In this document: positions 1-11,072 of the stretch, piece after piece
Numbering within the stretch: the first letter of the stretch is position 1
Layout of the letters: every line of letters starts with the position of its first letter
DNA from: Haematobia irritans
Lineage: Eukaryota; Arthropoda; Insecta; Diptera; Muscidae
NCBI RefSeq assembly: GCF_050003625.1
Contig: NC_134397.1
Location: forward strand, 227,168,537-227,232,536
DNA: 64,000 nucleotides
Direction of reading: 5' to 3'
The notes under the pieces: generated by a model
What the model saw: only the letters and a program-made list of their open reading frames with translations
What the model was told of the DNA's origin: nothing
Database searches by the model: none
Translations under genes and position numbers: made by a program

Positions 1-310
1 TTTCTATTGAAATTTTTGTCAAAATTTTATTTCTGTAGAAAATTTTGTTAAAATTTTATTTCTGTTGAAAATTTTGTCAAAATTTTATTTCTGTAGAAAA
101 TTTTGTCAAAATTTTATTTCTATAGAAAATTTTGTCAAAATTTTATATTTATAGAAAGTTTTGTCAAAATTTTATTTCTATAGAAAATTTTGTCAAAATT
201 TTATATTTATAGAAAGTTTTGTCAAAATTTTATTTCTATAGAAAATTTAGTCTTAATTTTATTTCTATAGAAAATTATGCCAACATTTTATTTCTATAGA
301 ATATTTTGTC
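1..310. repeat. Tandem array of ~28-bp AT-rich units (family E)
   Basis: About eleven tandem units of the type ATTTCTATAGAAAATTTTGT, running off the left edge. The same unit on the other strand (AAATAAAATTTTGACAAAAT) builds the arrays near 5.5, 10, 17-19 and 63.4 kb. No coding potential. The array fuses at about 310 to the terminal part of a family A element. Confidence 0.9.
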
Positions 311-562
311 AGACTGAATTATATACGTATTTAGTCGGTCTTTTTTTATTTTGTTTAATATATCCCCCGTATGGACTAACTTACAATTTAGAAGATTAAG
401 GATTTTTTAAGATACCGTGCCATCGGCAAGTGTTACCGCAACCCAAGTAATTCGATTGTGGATGACAGTCTTTAGTAGAAATTTCTACGCAATCCATTGT
501 GGAGGGTACATAAGCTTCGGCCTGGCCGAACTTACGGTCGTATATACTTGTTTGTATTTTTT
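311..562 (+). mobile_element. Terminal fragment of family A element (HINE/DINE-like)
   Basis: Contains the family A terminal segment: a CGTATGGACTAACTTACAAT block, GTAATTCGATTGTGGATGAC, the right subterminal motif GGTGGAGGGTA(C)AT, the hairpin TTCGGCCTGGCCGAA and the end GTATATACTTGTTT. The central ~150-bp monomers are missing, so this is an end-only remnant. Confidence 0.75.
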
Positions 563-791
563 TCTCACACTTTGAAAGATATTATAGGCCAAATAGCGCT
601 TATTTTCATAAGGCTATTTGGTTGCAATTCAAGAATCAAGTTTTCAGAACAAGCTCATATAGCTCTTGAAGTAATTGAGGTAGGTTTTCAAAATGACACT
701 TTTTGTTCTACATGCTTTTAGTAGAAGTAAAAACAGAAGAAAAATTAAAGTTTTTAACATTAGGTTTATTTCGGTAGTGAAAGGGTTAATA

Positions 792-1725
792 AAGGGTGAT
801 TCTTTTGAGGTTAGGATTTTCATGCATTAGTATTTGACAGATCACGTGGGATTTCAGACATGGTGTCAAAGAGAAAGATGCTCAGTATGCTTTGACATTT
901 CATCATGAATAGACTTACTAACGAGCCACAACGTCGAATTTTCAGTGAATGGGCCCTAGAAAAGTTGGCAGAAAATCCGCTTTTTTATCGACAAATTTTG
1001 TTCAGCGATGAGGCTCATTTCTGGTTGAATGGCTACGTAAATAAGCAAAATTGCCGCATTTGGAGTGAAGAGCAACCAGAAGCCGTTCAAGAACTGCCCA
1101 TGCATCCCGAAAAATGCACTGTTTGGTGTGGTTTGTACGCTGGTGGAATCATTGGACCGTATTTTTTCAAAGATGCTGTTGGACGCAACGTTACGGTGAA
1201 TGGCGATCGCTATCGTTCGATGCTAACAAACTTTTTGTTGCCAAAAATGGAAGAACTGAACTTGGTTGACATGTGGTTTCAACAAGATGGCGCTACATGC
1301 CACACAGCTCGCGATTCTATGGCCATTTTGAGGGAAAACTTCGGAGAACAATTCATCTCAAGAAATGGACCGGTAAGTTGGCCACCAAGATCATGCGATT
1401 TGACGCCTTTAGACTATTTTTTGTGGGGCTACGTCAAGTCTAAAGTCTACAGAAATAAGCCAGCAACTATTCCAGCTTTGGAAGACAACATTTCCGAAGA
1501 AATTCGGGCTATTCCGGCCGAAATGCTCGAAAAAGTTGCCCAAAATTGGACTTTCCGAATGGACCACCTAAGACGCAGCCGCGGTCAACATTTAAATGAA
1601 ATTATCTTCAAAAAGTAAATGTCATGGACCAATCTAACGTTTCAAATAAAGAACCGATGAGATTTTGCAAATTTTATGCGTTTTTTTTTTTTTAAAAGTT
1701 ATCAAGCTCTTAACAAATCACCCTT
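792..1725 (+). mobile_element. Tc1/mariner element, DD41D (rosa-like), internally deleted
   Basis: A 934-bp element bounded by inverted ends AAGGGTGATT (792-801) and AATCACCCTT (1716-1725), each flanked by TA (790-791 and 1726-1727), the Tc1/mariner target duplication. It carries one long ORF with the DDE catalytic triad. Full-length relatives are usually about 1.3 kb, so about 350 bp are missing. It would need transposase from an intact relative to move. Confidence 0.88.
905..1618 (+). CDS. Transposase, Tc1/mariner DD41D, N-terminal DNA-binding domain deleted
   Basis: An open frame of 237 codons encodes the catalytic half of a Tc1/mariner transposase. The three acidic residues are visible: D35 in FSDEAHFW, D128 in QQDGATCH and D170 in SCDLTPLDYF. 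The 41 residues between the last two define the DD41D spacing seen in rosa/Visitor-type elements. The first seven residues (MNRLTNE) look like the normal N terminus, but residue 8 jumps straight into the region just before the first Asp. The paired helix-turn-helix domain of about 110 residues is therefore gone while the frame is kept. The ATG lies 113 bp inside the left end. The catalytic core has no internal stops, which suggests a fairly young copy. Specific TIR binding is unlikely without the missing domain. Confidence 0.85.
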   Translation: MNRLTNEPQRRIFSEWALEKLAENPLFYRQILFSDEAHFWLNGYVNKQNCRIWSEEQPEAVQELPMHPEKCTVWCGLYAGGIIGPYFFKDAVGRNVTVNGDRYRSMLTNFLLPKMEELNLVDMWFQQDGATCHTARDSMAILRENFGEQFISRNGPVSWPPRSCDLTPLDYFLWGYVKSKVYRNKPATIPALEDNISEEIRAIPAEMLEKVAQNWTFRMDHLRRSRGQHLNEIIFKK

Positions 1726-1922
1726 TATATGGGTGATCTAATCAAATCTTAAGCAAAATCCTTTTGCTTAACCAAAAAAAAAAAAAAATTGAAAATATAA
1801 AAAACTATGATTCGGGCTTCACAAGCCTTCTTTCGGATTAGATACAAGATGGCTGATATGTAAACAACCATGTGCACTATGTGTTCTCGTACAGCAAACC
1901 GTCTCGAATGCGCATAACAACC

Positions 1923-2340
1923 CAGCAAAAAAATTCTTAAGGCACAACTTTAAAAGCACTTCCAAAAATGTCCTCCCAAAGATGTTCTTTATTTTAACTA
2001 CACAGGAAGTTCATTTGAGCCAATTTTTCATAATTCGCTTTTTTCATATTTTTTATGGATAATTTTAATGGTTTTGTTTCAAATTGATTAAAGACAGATT
2101 AAGAATTAATAAAATGGGACAAATTATTAAAATTTTGCCGATAAAAATGATAAATCCATTCTAGAAAAATTACGAATTTTTGAAAATATTTGACGTCTAA
2201 CGTTTCAGACAAGCATTAGAATGCATTAAAAATCATAAAAAACTATAAAAATTATTTATTTAGCAAAATATCACAAAATTTTTTAATTAACATCTAAAAC
2301 ACTGAATTCAGATCACACCCTAAAAAGTGATTCAAATTCA
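1923..2340 (-). repeat. Dispersed repeat family G, copy 1
   Basis: Reverse-strand copy of a sequence that recurs at 29186-31138 and 60070-60597. Shared landmarks are the CCAGCAAAAAAATTCTTAAG end, GGCACAACTTTAAAAGCACT, and GATCACACC near the other end. No ORF. It abuts the foldback repeat at 2341. Confidence 0.75.
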
Positions 2341-2716
2341 AAATTATACATATTTGTTGCAAATTTTATTATAACTTGATGGGGAAAAGCCCAAAGCAAA
2401 TTTTTACAAAGTTTGTATTCCTTAAAATGGATTATTAAAGAAAAGTAATCGTGAAAAAATTGCGTTTTTAGCGGCTAAAGGTTGGTATTAAGTTCGAGTT
2501 TAGCCGCTAAAAACGTAATTTTTTCACGATTACTTTTCTTTAATAATCCATTTTAAGGAATACAAACTTTGTGAAAATTTGCTTTGGGCTTTTCCCCATC
2601 AAGTTATAATAAAATTTGCAACAAATATGTATAATTTCATGCATTTTTCTTACTGATTTAGTTTTCACTTTAGCGATTTTAAACTCGAACTCGAACTTAA
2701 TACTCACCTTTAAACA
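2341..2716. repeat. Foldback: inverted pair of a small TIR element
   Basis: The left arm (about 2341-2479) is a near-perfect reverse complement of the right arm (about 2500-2640), separated by about 20 bp; pairing runs from TTTAGCGGCTAAA outward to AAATTATACATATTTGTTGC. The right part (2480-2716) is a complete small element ending in CTCGAACTTAATACTCACC, the inverse of its start GGTATTAAGTTCGAG. A single copy lies at 60860-61092. The left arm is a second, truncated copy in inverse orientation. Confidence 0.85.
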
Positions 2717-2956
2717 TTAACATTTGAAACCAAGATGAAACCAAATCTGCTGCTAAACAGTGGTGTGGTTGTCTGAACTAATTAGTGATGAGTAATAATA
2801 TATTGGAGTACTAAATCCCTAAGAGTGTTCCAACACCATATGGTTCATGACCCTCTAGCAATAGCAAATGGAACTACTGTAAATAAGGGGTTGTGTCTCT
2901 ACTAACTTACGCTACAACATGGTGACCCACTTTGTATGATAATAAACTTATTTTTT

Positions 2957-4400
2957 TTATACCCACCACCATAGAATGGTGATGGGAGTATAACAAGTTT
3001 TCATTCCGTTTGTAAAACACCGAAATATCGATTTCCGACTATATAAAGTATATATATTCTTGATCAGGGAGAAATTCTAAGACGATATAGCCATGTCAGT
3101 CTGTCTGTCTATCTGTTGTAATCATGCTACAGTCTTCAATAATGTAGCAATCGTGCTGAAATTTTGCACGAACTCGTCTTTTGTCTGCAGGCAGGTCAAG
3201 TTCGAAGATGGGCTATATCGGTTCAGGGTTTGATATAGTCCCCAGATAAACCGACCTCCCGATTTGGGGTCTTGGTTTTAGAGGTACTTTACTAAAAATG
3301 GTGAGTATCGGTCCATGTTTTGGTATAGCCCTCATATAGAACGAAATTAGAAATCTACAGGTATTTTAAAACCATAAAGAGGTGTGCCAAAAATTTTGAG
3401 TATAGGTCCATATTTTGGTTAGCCCCCATATAGACCGATCTCCCGACTTTATTTCTTGGGCTTATGGAAATTGTAGTTTTTATCCAATTTGTCTGAAATT
3501 GGAAATCTAGAGATATCTTAGGACCACAAAGAGGTGTGCCAAAAATTATGAGTATGGGTCCATGTTTTGGTATAGCCCCCATATAGACCAATACCCGATT
3601 TTACTTCTTGAGATTATAGAAATCGTAGTTTTTATCTAATTTGCCTGAAATTGGAAATCTAGAGGTATTTTAGGACTACAAAGAGGTGTGCAGAAAATGG
3701 TGAGTATCGGTCCATATTTCGATATAGCCCCCCATATAGACCGATCTCCAGATTTACTTCTTGGGCTTCTAGAATCCGTAGTTTTTATCCAATTTCCCAG
3801 AGGTATTCTAGGAAGAGGTGTGCCGAATATATTGTGTATTGGTACAGGTTTTGATATAGCCCCCTTATAAACCGGCCCACCGACTTGGGGTCTAGATTCT
3901 AGAACACAAATTAGATATGCTGAATACTGTGTGTATCCTTCCAAGTTTTGGTATAGCCCCCATTACACCGAACTCCCGATTTAACTCTTAGGATTTCTAG
4001 AAATTGTAGTTTTTATCCGATTTGCCACAAACTGAAAACATACTGGCATTTTAGACCCATAACAAAGTGTATATGATTTAGTTTTATCGGTCCATTTGGT
4101 AAGGCCTCCATATAACATACACCGATTTCACTTATTGAGGGTATAGAAGACGCACTGATCATGAAAATTGCTTGAGACTGAATGTAAAATATCCAGATTT
4201 TACTTCTCGTAACCATTTCAATAATTGGGGTAAAAATCTACAGATTGTAGATTGCAAATCAAGGCGTTTTTTATAATTTTCTTGCAAACTTACAAAAGAT
4301 GTTTATGATTCCTCTAAAACTCAAACAAAACATGGTTCTTATAAATCGAGAATCTGATCTAGTTTTCATAGGTAAAATCTTTACATTTATCTTCGGAACA
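2957..4400 (+). mobile_element. Family B element (~150-bp monomers), 3' end missing
   Basis: Begins with the subterminal motif TATACCCACCACCAT, then GTCTGTCTGTCTATCTGTTG, then several tandem monomers of about 150 bp. Each has a TATAGCCCCCATATAGACCG core and a GAAATTGGAAATCTAGAGGT segment. The later monomers are more degenerate and the right subterminal motif and hairpin are absent. Reading frames through it are by-products of the repeats. Confidence 0.8.
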
Positions 4401-4612
4401 AAATTTCAGATATTAAAAACAAATACAACAGTTTAGAGACAATTGTTGAATCACTTATCATAAATTCGCACACACTTTTCCTAAAAAGAGAGGGGAGTGT
4501 TTTCCATATGTTGCTGTGCCTCGGTCGCGGATTCAACTCCTAAAAATGATTTTGCCTTTTTCCTTTACTTTTTCCTTTAATTATTCCCATATTTTTGTCT
4601 AAAAATTAAGTA

Positions 4613-5005
4613 CACTGCAAAAATATCCTTACAGTTAAATGGTTCGAGTTACAAATGGGTATCTTTACATGAAAAGAAAAAACTTTGTTTGACAGAGGTC
4701 AACTTGGCTTTAATAATTTTGAAAAAATCTTCACAATTAATGAAATCGTCTTTATCTTTATTTATTTGTTGACTTTTTGTATCTTGACCACAAAGCGTTC
4801 AAAAATAGGACAATAAAGACTATGATGGCACATGAAAAAAAAAATATAAATTCAAACTTGTCTCCTAGTAACATGTATGCAAAACTCAAATTTAAATTGT
4901 CATAATTGTAACCTTGCTTCAATTCTCTTCTTCTTTGACTCGGAAAAATGCCAAAGTATTAGTGAAAAGGCAAAATTTTTAGAATCGGGCGAACTTTTTT
5001 CCGTG
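4613..5005 (+). mobile_element. Small TIR element, family F, copy 1
   Basis: Starts CACTGCAAAAATATCCTTAC and ends TTTTTTCCGTG, with TA on both sides (4611-4612, 5006-5007). The interior contains AGGTCAACTTGGCTTTAATA, which recurs in copies at 9489-9991, 57188-57915 and 59372-59890. No ORF; non-autonomous. Confidence 0.7.
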
Positions 5006-5040
5006 TATAATTTTATTAATCATTGATTTCAGTTGAATTG

Positions 5041-5505
5041 TTATACCCTCCACCATAGGATGGGTGAAACAAGCTATCGACTTGAAACTTGGCACAAGTA
5101 GTTGTTATTGATGTAGGTCGGATGGTATTGAAAATGGGCCACATCGGTCCATTTTTACGTATAGCCCCCATATAAACCGACGCTCAGATTTGGCTTGCAG
5201 AGTCTCTTAGAGGAGCAAAATTCATCCGATCCGGTTGAAATTTGGTACATGGTATTTGTACACAACCATGCAAAAATTGGTCCATATCAGTCCATAATTA
5301 TATATAGGCCCCATATAAACCGTTCCCCAGATTTTATTTCCGGAGCCTCTTGGAGAAGCAAAATTCATCCGATCCGGTTAAAATTTGGAACGTGGTGTAA
5401 GTATATGGCCGCTAATAACCATGCCAAAATTGGTCCATATCGGTCTATAGTTATATATAGCCCATCCCCAATCACACAAAAATTGGTCCATATCGGTTCA
5501 TAATC
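5041..5505 (+). mobile_element. Family A element, internal part and right end missing
   Basis: Starts TATACCCTCCACCATAGGAT and runs into about two monomers with ATATAAACCG and CATCCGATCCGGTT. It then meets the TIR of a family E element at about 5505. The GTCY microsatellite usually found near this end has been deleted. Confidence 0.75.
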
Positions 5506-5506
5506 A

Positions 5507-5945
5507 TGGTTGCCACTCGAGCCAAAAATAATCTACCAAAATTGTATTTCTATAGAAATAAAATTTTGACAAAATTTTCTATAGAAATAAAACTTTGACA
5601 ACATTTTTTATAGACATAAAATTTTGACAAAATTTTCTATAGAAATAAAATAAAATTTTTACAAAATTTTTGTTCTATAGAAAATTTTGTCAAAATTTTA
5701 TTTCTATAGAAAATTCTGCGAAATTTTATTTCTATAGAAAATTATGTCAAAATGTTATTTTTATAAAAAATTTTGTTAAATTTTATTTCTATAAAAAATT
5801 TTGTCAAAATTTTATTTCTATGGAAAATTTTGTCAAAATGTTATTTCTATAGAAAATGTTGTCCAAATTTTACTTCTATAGAAGATGTTATAAAAATGTT
5901 ATTTTGTCATAATTTTATTTCTATAGAAACTTTTGTCAAACTTAA
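5507..5945. mobile_element. Family E element: left end plus 28-bp array
   Basis: The end GGTTGCCACTCGAGCCAAAA is followed by AATCTACCAAAAT and an array of units that flips orientation at about 5665, first AATAAAATTTTGAC and then TTTTGTCAAAATTTTATTTC. The flip means the two halves can pair as a long hairpin. The right end joins family B directly. Confidence 0.75.
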
Positions 5946-6487
5946 TTATATACGTATTTAATCGGCCTTTTTATACCCACCACCATAGAATGGTGACAGG
6001 GGTATAATAAGTTTGTCATTCCGTTTGTAACACATCGAAATATCGATTTCCGACTATATAACGTATATATATTCTTGATCAGGGAGAAATTCTAAGACGA
6101 TATAACGATGTCCGTCTGTTTGTCTGGCTGTCTGTTGTAATCACGCTACAGTCTTCAATAATTTTACTTCTATAGAAGATGTTATAAAAATGTTATTTTG
6201 TCATAATTTTATTTCTATAGAAACTTTTGTCAAAATTTTATTTCTATAAAAAATTTTGTCAAACTTAATTATATACGTATTTAATCGGTCTTTTTATACC
6301 CACCACCATAGAATGGTGACAGGGGTATAATAAGTTTGTCATTCCGTTTGTAACACATCGAAATATCGATTTCCGACTATATAACGTATATATATATTCT
6401 TGATTAGGGAGAAATTCTAAGACGATATAACGATGTCCGTCTGTCTGTCTGGCTGTCTGTTGTAATCACGCTACAGTCTTCAATAAT
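5866..6487 (+). repeat. Direct tandem duplication of about 300 bp
   Basis: The segment from ATTTTACTTCTATAGAAGAT at about 5866 to CTACAGTCTTCAATAAT at about 6157 is repeated almost unchanged at 6158-6487. The unit spans the junction between the 28-bp array and the start of family B, so the duplication happened after the two were joined. The second copy has an extra 28-bp-type unit. Confidence 0.85.
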
Positions 6488-7862
6488 GAAGCAATCGTGC
6501 AGAAATTTTGCACAAACTCGTCTTTTGTCTGCAGGCAGGTCAAGTTCGAAGATGGGCTATATCGGTCCAGGTTTTGATATAGTCCCCATATAAACCGACC
6601 TCCCGATTTGGGGTCTTGTGCCTATAGAAATCGTAGTTTGTATCCAATTTGCCTGAAATTTGAAATCTAGAGGTATTTTATGACCATAAAGAGGTGTGCC
6701 AAAATTTTTGAGTATCGGTCCATGTTTTGGTATAGCCCCCATATAGACCGATCTCCCGATTTTACTTTTTGGGTTTATAGAAACCGCAGTTTTTATTCAA
6801 TTTACCTGAAATTGGAAATCTGGAGGTATTGTAGGACCACAAATACGTGTGCCAAAAATTGTGAGTATCGGTCCATATTTTGGTATAGCCCCCATATTGA
6901 CCGATCTCCCGATTTTACTTCTTGGGCTTATAGAAATCGTAGTTTTTATCCAATTTGCCTGAAATTGGAAATCTAGAGGTATTGTAGGACCACAAATACG
7001 TGTGCCAAAAATTGTGAGTATCGGTCCATGTTTTGGTATGGTCCCCATATAAAACGACCTCCCGCTTTGGGGTCTTGGGTTTATAGAAACCGCAGTTTTT
7101 ATCCAATTTGTCTGAAATTGGAAATCTAGAGGTATTTTAGGACCATAAAGAGGTGTGCCAAAAATGGTGAGTATCGGTCCATATTTTAGTATAGCCCCCA
7201 TATAGACCGATTTTACTTCTTGGGCTTCTAGAATCCGAAGTTTTTATCCTATTTGCCTGAAATTGGAAATCTAGAGGTATTTTCGGGTCATAAAGAGGTG
7301 TGCCGAAAACGGTGAGTATCGGTCCATATTTTAGTGTAGCCCCATAGGAACGATCTCCCTATTTAACTCCTTGGGTTTCTAGAAACCGTAGTTCTTATCT
7401 GATTTGCCTGAAATTGTAAATATTCTGGTATTTTAGGCTCACAAAAACGTGTATCGGATTAAGTTTTTATCGGTCCATTTGGTAATGCCTCCATATAGAC
7501 CGACTTCACTTCTTGAGGGTGTAGAAGGCGCACTGACCATGAAAATTGCTTGAAACTCAATGTAAAATTTCCAGATTTTACTTCTACAGATTTAAGATTT
7601 CAAATCGAGGCGTTATTTTATAATTTTCTTGCACACTTACAAGAGATGTTAATGATTCCTCTAAAACTCAAACAAAAATGGTTCTTATAAATCCAGAATC
7701 TGATATAGTCCTCATAGGTGAAATCTTTAAATTTATCTTCGGGAAGTGTCCTCAAGTCCTCAAGCCCTCCTGAAATTTCAAAGGAAACCCTAATATTTGG
7801 TTCATGGTGGTGGGTATTTAAGATTCGGCCCGGCCGAACTTAGTGCTGTATATACTTGTTTA
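5968..7862 (+). mobile_element. Family B element, both ends present
   Basis: The left subterminal motif TATACCCACCACCAT (also repeated at about 6296) is matched by ATGGTGGTGGGTA near 7810. The terminal hairpin TTCGGCCCGGCCGAA and the end CTGTATATACTTGTTT follow. Between them lie (GTCTGTCTGG) microsatellite sequence and about eight monomers of about 150 bp with a CCCCCATATAGACCGATCTC core. No element-encoded protein. Confidence 0.85.
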
Positions 7863-8068
7863 GTTTAATATATACCACGTATGGACTACCTTGCAATTTA
7901 GAAGACGGTGTTGGAAGGTTTTAAGATACCTTGCCATCGGCAAGCGTTACCGCAACCCGAGTAATTCGATTGTGGATGGCAGTGTTTAGAAGAAGTTTCT
8001 ACGCAATCCACGGTGGAGGGTACATAAGGTTCGGCCTGGCCGAACTTTCGGCCGTATATACTTGTTTT
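7863..8068 (+). mobile_element. Terminal fragment of family A element
   Basis: Same terminal block as at 311-562: ATACCACGTATGGACTACCT, GTGGAGGGTACATAAG, then TTCGGCCTGGCCGAACTTTC and GTATATACTTGTTT. It sits directly after the family B terminus, which ends in the same GTATATACTTGTTT motif. Confidence 0.75.
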
Positions 8069-8979
8069 GAGTCGAAAATTCCAGTGCGTTGGCTGGAGGG
8101 CGCTTCAAATTTTAATTAAACTTTCGTTTAATTAATATTTCATCACTTTAAAGAAATTTGTCCTTAATATTGCGTAAATTGCCGTTCCTAAAATTTCGGT
8201 TGCGTAATCTTAAATGCCACGTAAATATTTTTTTCAGTCTAAATAAAATTTTATCATTTTATATAAAAATTTTTATGCGCATTTCGAATTTAGTAAAATT
8301 TTGTACTTCATGGCTCTAAAAATTGTTTACCCATGATTAGTTCATGTCATTGAGAGGAGGAAAATGTAATATAAATTAAGAAAATATTTAGTATGTGGCA
8401 AAATTTAAAATCAGATCAAAATTTTATGAACTGAAATAAAGTTAGTCAGCTATAGATTTTTTTCTTTTTTGCAAGGGTAAAATTTTTATATTCTTTGATC
8501 CAATATAGACCAACACGCCATGTCTATGAAATTCTCGCTATGCTGATATACGGTAACAATCATTTTATTTCTAATTTCGAAGGATTTTGTGCAAAAACGA
8601 ACAATCTCCGCTACCTCTACCATGTGAAAAACACCAACAACGTTCGGACGGACAGCGGAGAGTATGTTAAATCAGTTAAAATGAATGTGAAGGAGATTCT
8701 GAGTCCAGTTGTGATTTATTCAATCACCATGTCTAAGGTAATCGAATTAACCAGCATTAGTTTCGATATCAATTTACACTACACTAGCATTTGGAATAGT
8801 GCAAAAAAAAAGCGAACACACCTCCTATAGAGAATTTCACTTAAGTATCCAAAATCCAAATTGAAAACGGAAGTAAATTTGATACATCACCAGACTGAAT
8901 GTAGACAGCTTCCCTCCAATTGGCAAAAAATTAGCAATTGTAAGATTATCAAATGAAATGCGAGATAATTTCTTGTCAC
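8069..8979. other. Apparently single-copy AT-rich DNA upstream of an orphan promoter
   Basis: No recognised repeat or gene. There is an open frame of 111 codons at 8495-8830 (+) of unrecognised sequence, beginning with Met-Ile-Gln-Tyr. It has no signal peptide or domain I can name and no promoter just upstream. It could be regulatory DNA for the promoter at 8980. Confidence 0.4.
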
Positions 8980-9109
8980 TATAAAAGACTATGGCCCTGG
9001 TGGCAATAGACATCAGTCGTAAACTAACGGTCTAAACAATCACTGTCATAAAACTTCGTCCATCACTAAAAACCAACCACCCCAAGCGGAATTCAATCAA
9101 AAATATCAA
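8980..9109 (+). promoter_or_regulatory. TATA/initiator promoter and ATG-free 5' UTR exon of an unidentified gene
   Basis: A TATAAAAG box at 8980-8987 is followed by an arthropod initiator match TCAGTC at 9013-9018, with the A about 35 bp from the first T. The next ~95 bp contain no ATG and end at a strong splice donor, AA|GTGAGTAA, with GT at 9110-9111. The surrounding DNA looks single-copy. This is what a fly gene with a non-coding first exon looks like. No coding exon can be assigned to it. Eh has its own TATA box at 27001, so this is probably not the Eh promoter. Chance is possible, but TATA, initiator and donor together in the right order are suggestive. Confidence 0.5.
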
Positions 9110-9488
9110 GTGAGTAATCGATACAAAATATTTTTTGAAAATAACTGCAATTCAAAATAATTTAAAAATTGTTGAAGTAGGAAATTGAAAATTAATGTTG
9201 GGTATCCAACATTAATTTCCAAATTTTAGAATTTTGGCTCCTTGCCTTAACAATATAAATTATGCAGCAAGAGAAAACGATTTGAAAACTGTCCAAATTT
9301 AAAAGGTTAACGATTTTAGTACAGACCTAACGGAAAAACCAGTGGACTTTCAAAGTCTGTGTTTGTATCCAATGACAACGAATATTAAATTTTTTGAAGA
9401 TACATACTTTATTTCGAAAATTCAGAAACATCCCCTCTATGCTAATTTCTTTATATTTGTCAAAAATACATATTACAGAAGAGCACTA

Positions 9489-9991
9489 CATTGAAAAAAT
9501 ATTGCCAAAAGATTTCATTCATGTTCCTAAAATATGAAAGCGAATTTTTCTTAGCTTAGAAAGCAAATGTTTCTGATATAATTTTTTTTCCTTGTCCAAA
9601 AGTCTATAAACTTTTCAATGAAATGTTTTTGTCCTTAAAGTTAAGTGTATCGATCTAAAACTGGGTATCTTCATATGAAAGCAAATTGTGCTTGACTAAG
9701 GTCAACTTGGCTTTAATAATTCTGATATATTCTCGCTCAAAAATGGGAATAAACACTTTTTTAAAGACTTTTTTACATAATTTCTACTTAAAGTCCTGTC
9801 TGAGTTCGAACATTTACGTCGCCGTTAACACGTTTGAAAACGTGAACATGAAAACAAACGAATGAACTTAAAAAAGAATTGTGTCTTAAAACTTTCCTTA
9901 CTTCAATTCTCTGCTTCTTTGGTTCGAAATCAATACCAAAACCTTAGTGTAAAGACAAAGTCTTTGGAACCGGACATGCTTTGTTTCAGTG
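9489..9991 (+). mobile_element. Small TIR element, family F, copy 2
   Basis: Starts CATTGAAAAAATATT and ends TTTGTTTCAGTG, flanked by TA at 9487-9488 and 9992-9993. It shares AAGGTCAACTTGGCTTTAAT and the right-hand GAACCGGACATGCTT with the other copies. No ORF. Confidence 0.7.
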
Positions 9992-9993
9992 TA

Positions 9994-11072
9994 GGGATGA
10001 CGGTTGCCACAGTTAGTAGAATTCTACCAAATCTGGTAGATTTTTTTCTATACGATTTTCTATACATCGGTCCACTTTTACGTATAGCCCCCATATAAAA
10101 AAATTTTGTTCTATAACAAATTTTGTCAAAATTTTATTTCTATAGAAAATTTTGTCAAAATGTTATTTCTATAAAAATTTTTGTCAAAATTTTATTTCTA
10201 TAGACATGCTTTGTTTCAGTGTAGGGATGACGGTTGCCACAGTTAGTAGAATTCTACCAAATCTGGTAGATTTTTTTCTATACATTTGCAAAATATTCCT
10301 CTCCAGCTAAGATTATCTTCAATTTTTATAGAAATACAATTTTAATAAAATTTTCTATAAAAATATTTTTTTTCTATGGAAATTAAAATTTTGGCAAAAT
10401 TTTCAATAGAAATAATTTTTTTTGGACGAATTTTTTTTAGAGAAATAAAAAAAGAGAACAATTTTTTTAGAGAAATAAAATTTTATCAAAATTTTCTAGA
10501 AAAACTTTTTCTTTGACAAACTTTTTTAGATAAATAAAATTTTGACAAAATTATTTAGAGAAATAAAGTTTTATCAAAATTTTCTGGAGAAATTAAATTT
10601 TGACAAAATTTTTTACAGAAATAAAATTTTATCAAAATTTTGTGGAAAATTAATGTTGCAAAAATTTTGTAATGTTGACAGAATTATCTAGAAATAAAAT
10701 GTTGACAAAGTTTCCTAAAGAAATAAAATTTTGACAAAATTATTTATAGAAATAAAGTTTTATCAAAATTTTCTACAGAAATTAAATTTTGACAAAATTT
10801 TTTAGAAAAATAAAATTTTATCAAAATTTTCTAGAGAAATTAAATTTTGACAAAATTTGTTAGAAAAATAAAATGTTATCAAAATTTTCTAGAGAAATAC
10901 ATTTTTGACAAAATTTTCTAGAAATAAAATGTTGACAAAGTTTTCTAAAGAGATTAAACTTTGGCAAAGTTTTGATCAAAACTACAAAATAAAATTTTTA
11001 AATTTGTTAGATTTTTGGTAAAATTATCTTCAAATTTTGGTAGATTATTTTTGGCACGAGTGGCAACCGTGG
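9994..11072. mobile_element. Family E element with degenerate 28-bp array
   Basis: The left end GACGGTTGCCACAGTTAGTA and TCTACCAAATCTGGTAGATT, and the right end TTTTGGTAGATTATTTTTGG followed by CACGAGTGGCAACCGT, form inverted termini. The interior is about 0.8 kb of diverged units of the type AAATAAAATTTTGACAAAAT. An 80-bp stretch at 9973-10052 is repeated at 10203-10282, together with the tail of the neighbouring family F element. A scrap of family A core (CGTATAGCCCCCATATAAA) sits at about 10080. Confidence 0.7.

Noticed and set aside
4500..4560. tRNA-like B box near GGATTCAACTCC
   Set aside because: No A box at the right distance and no stem pairing; too weak to list.
6557..7201. Long minus-strand frames with YMGAIPKHGPIL-type repeats
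   Set aside because: Same explanation: translation of family B ~150-bp monomers.
8495..8830. 111-codon frame as a gene
   Set aside because: No recognisable motif, signal peptide or promoter; kept only as a note within the gap entry.
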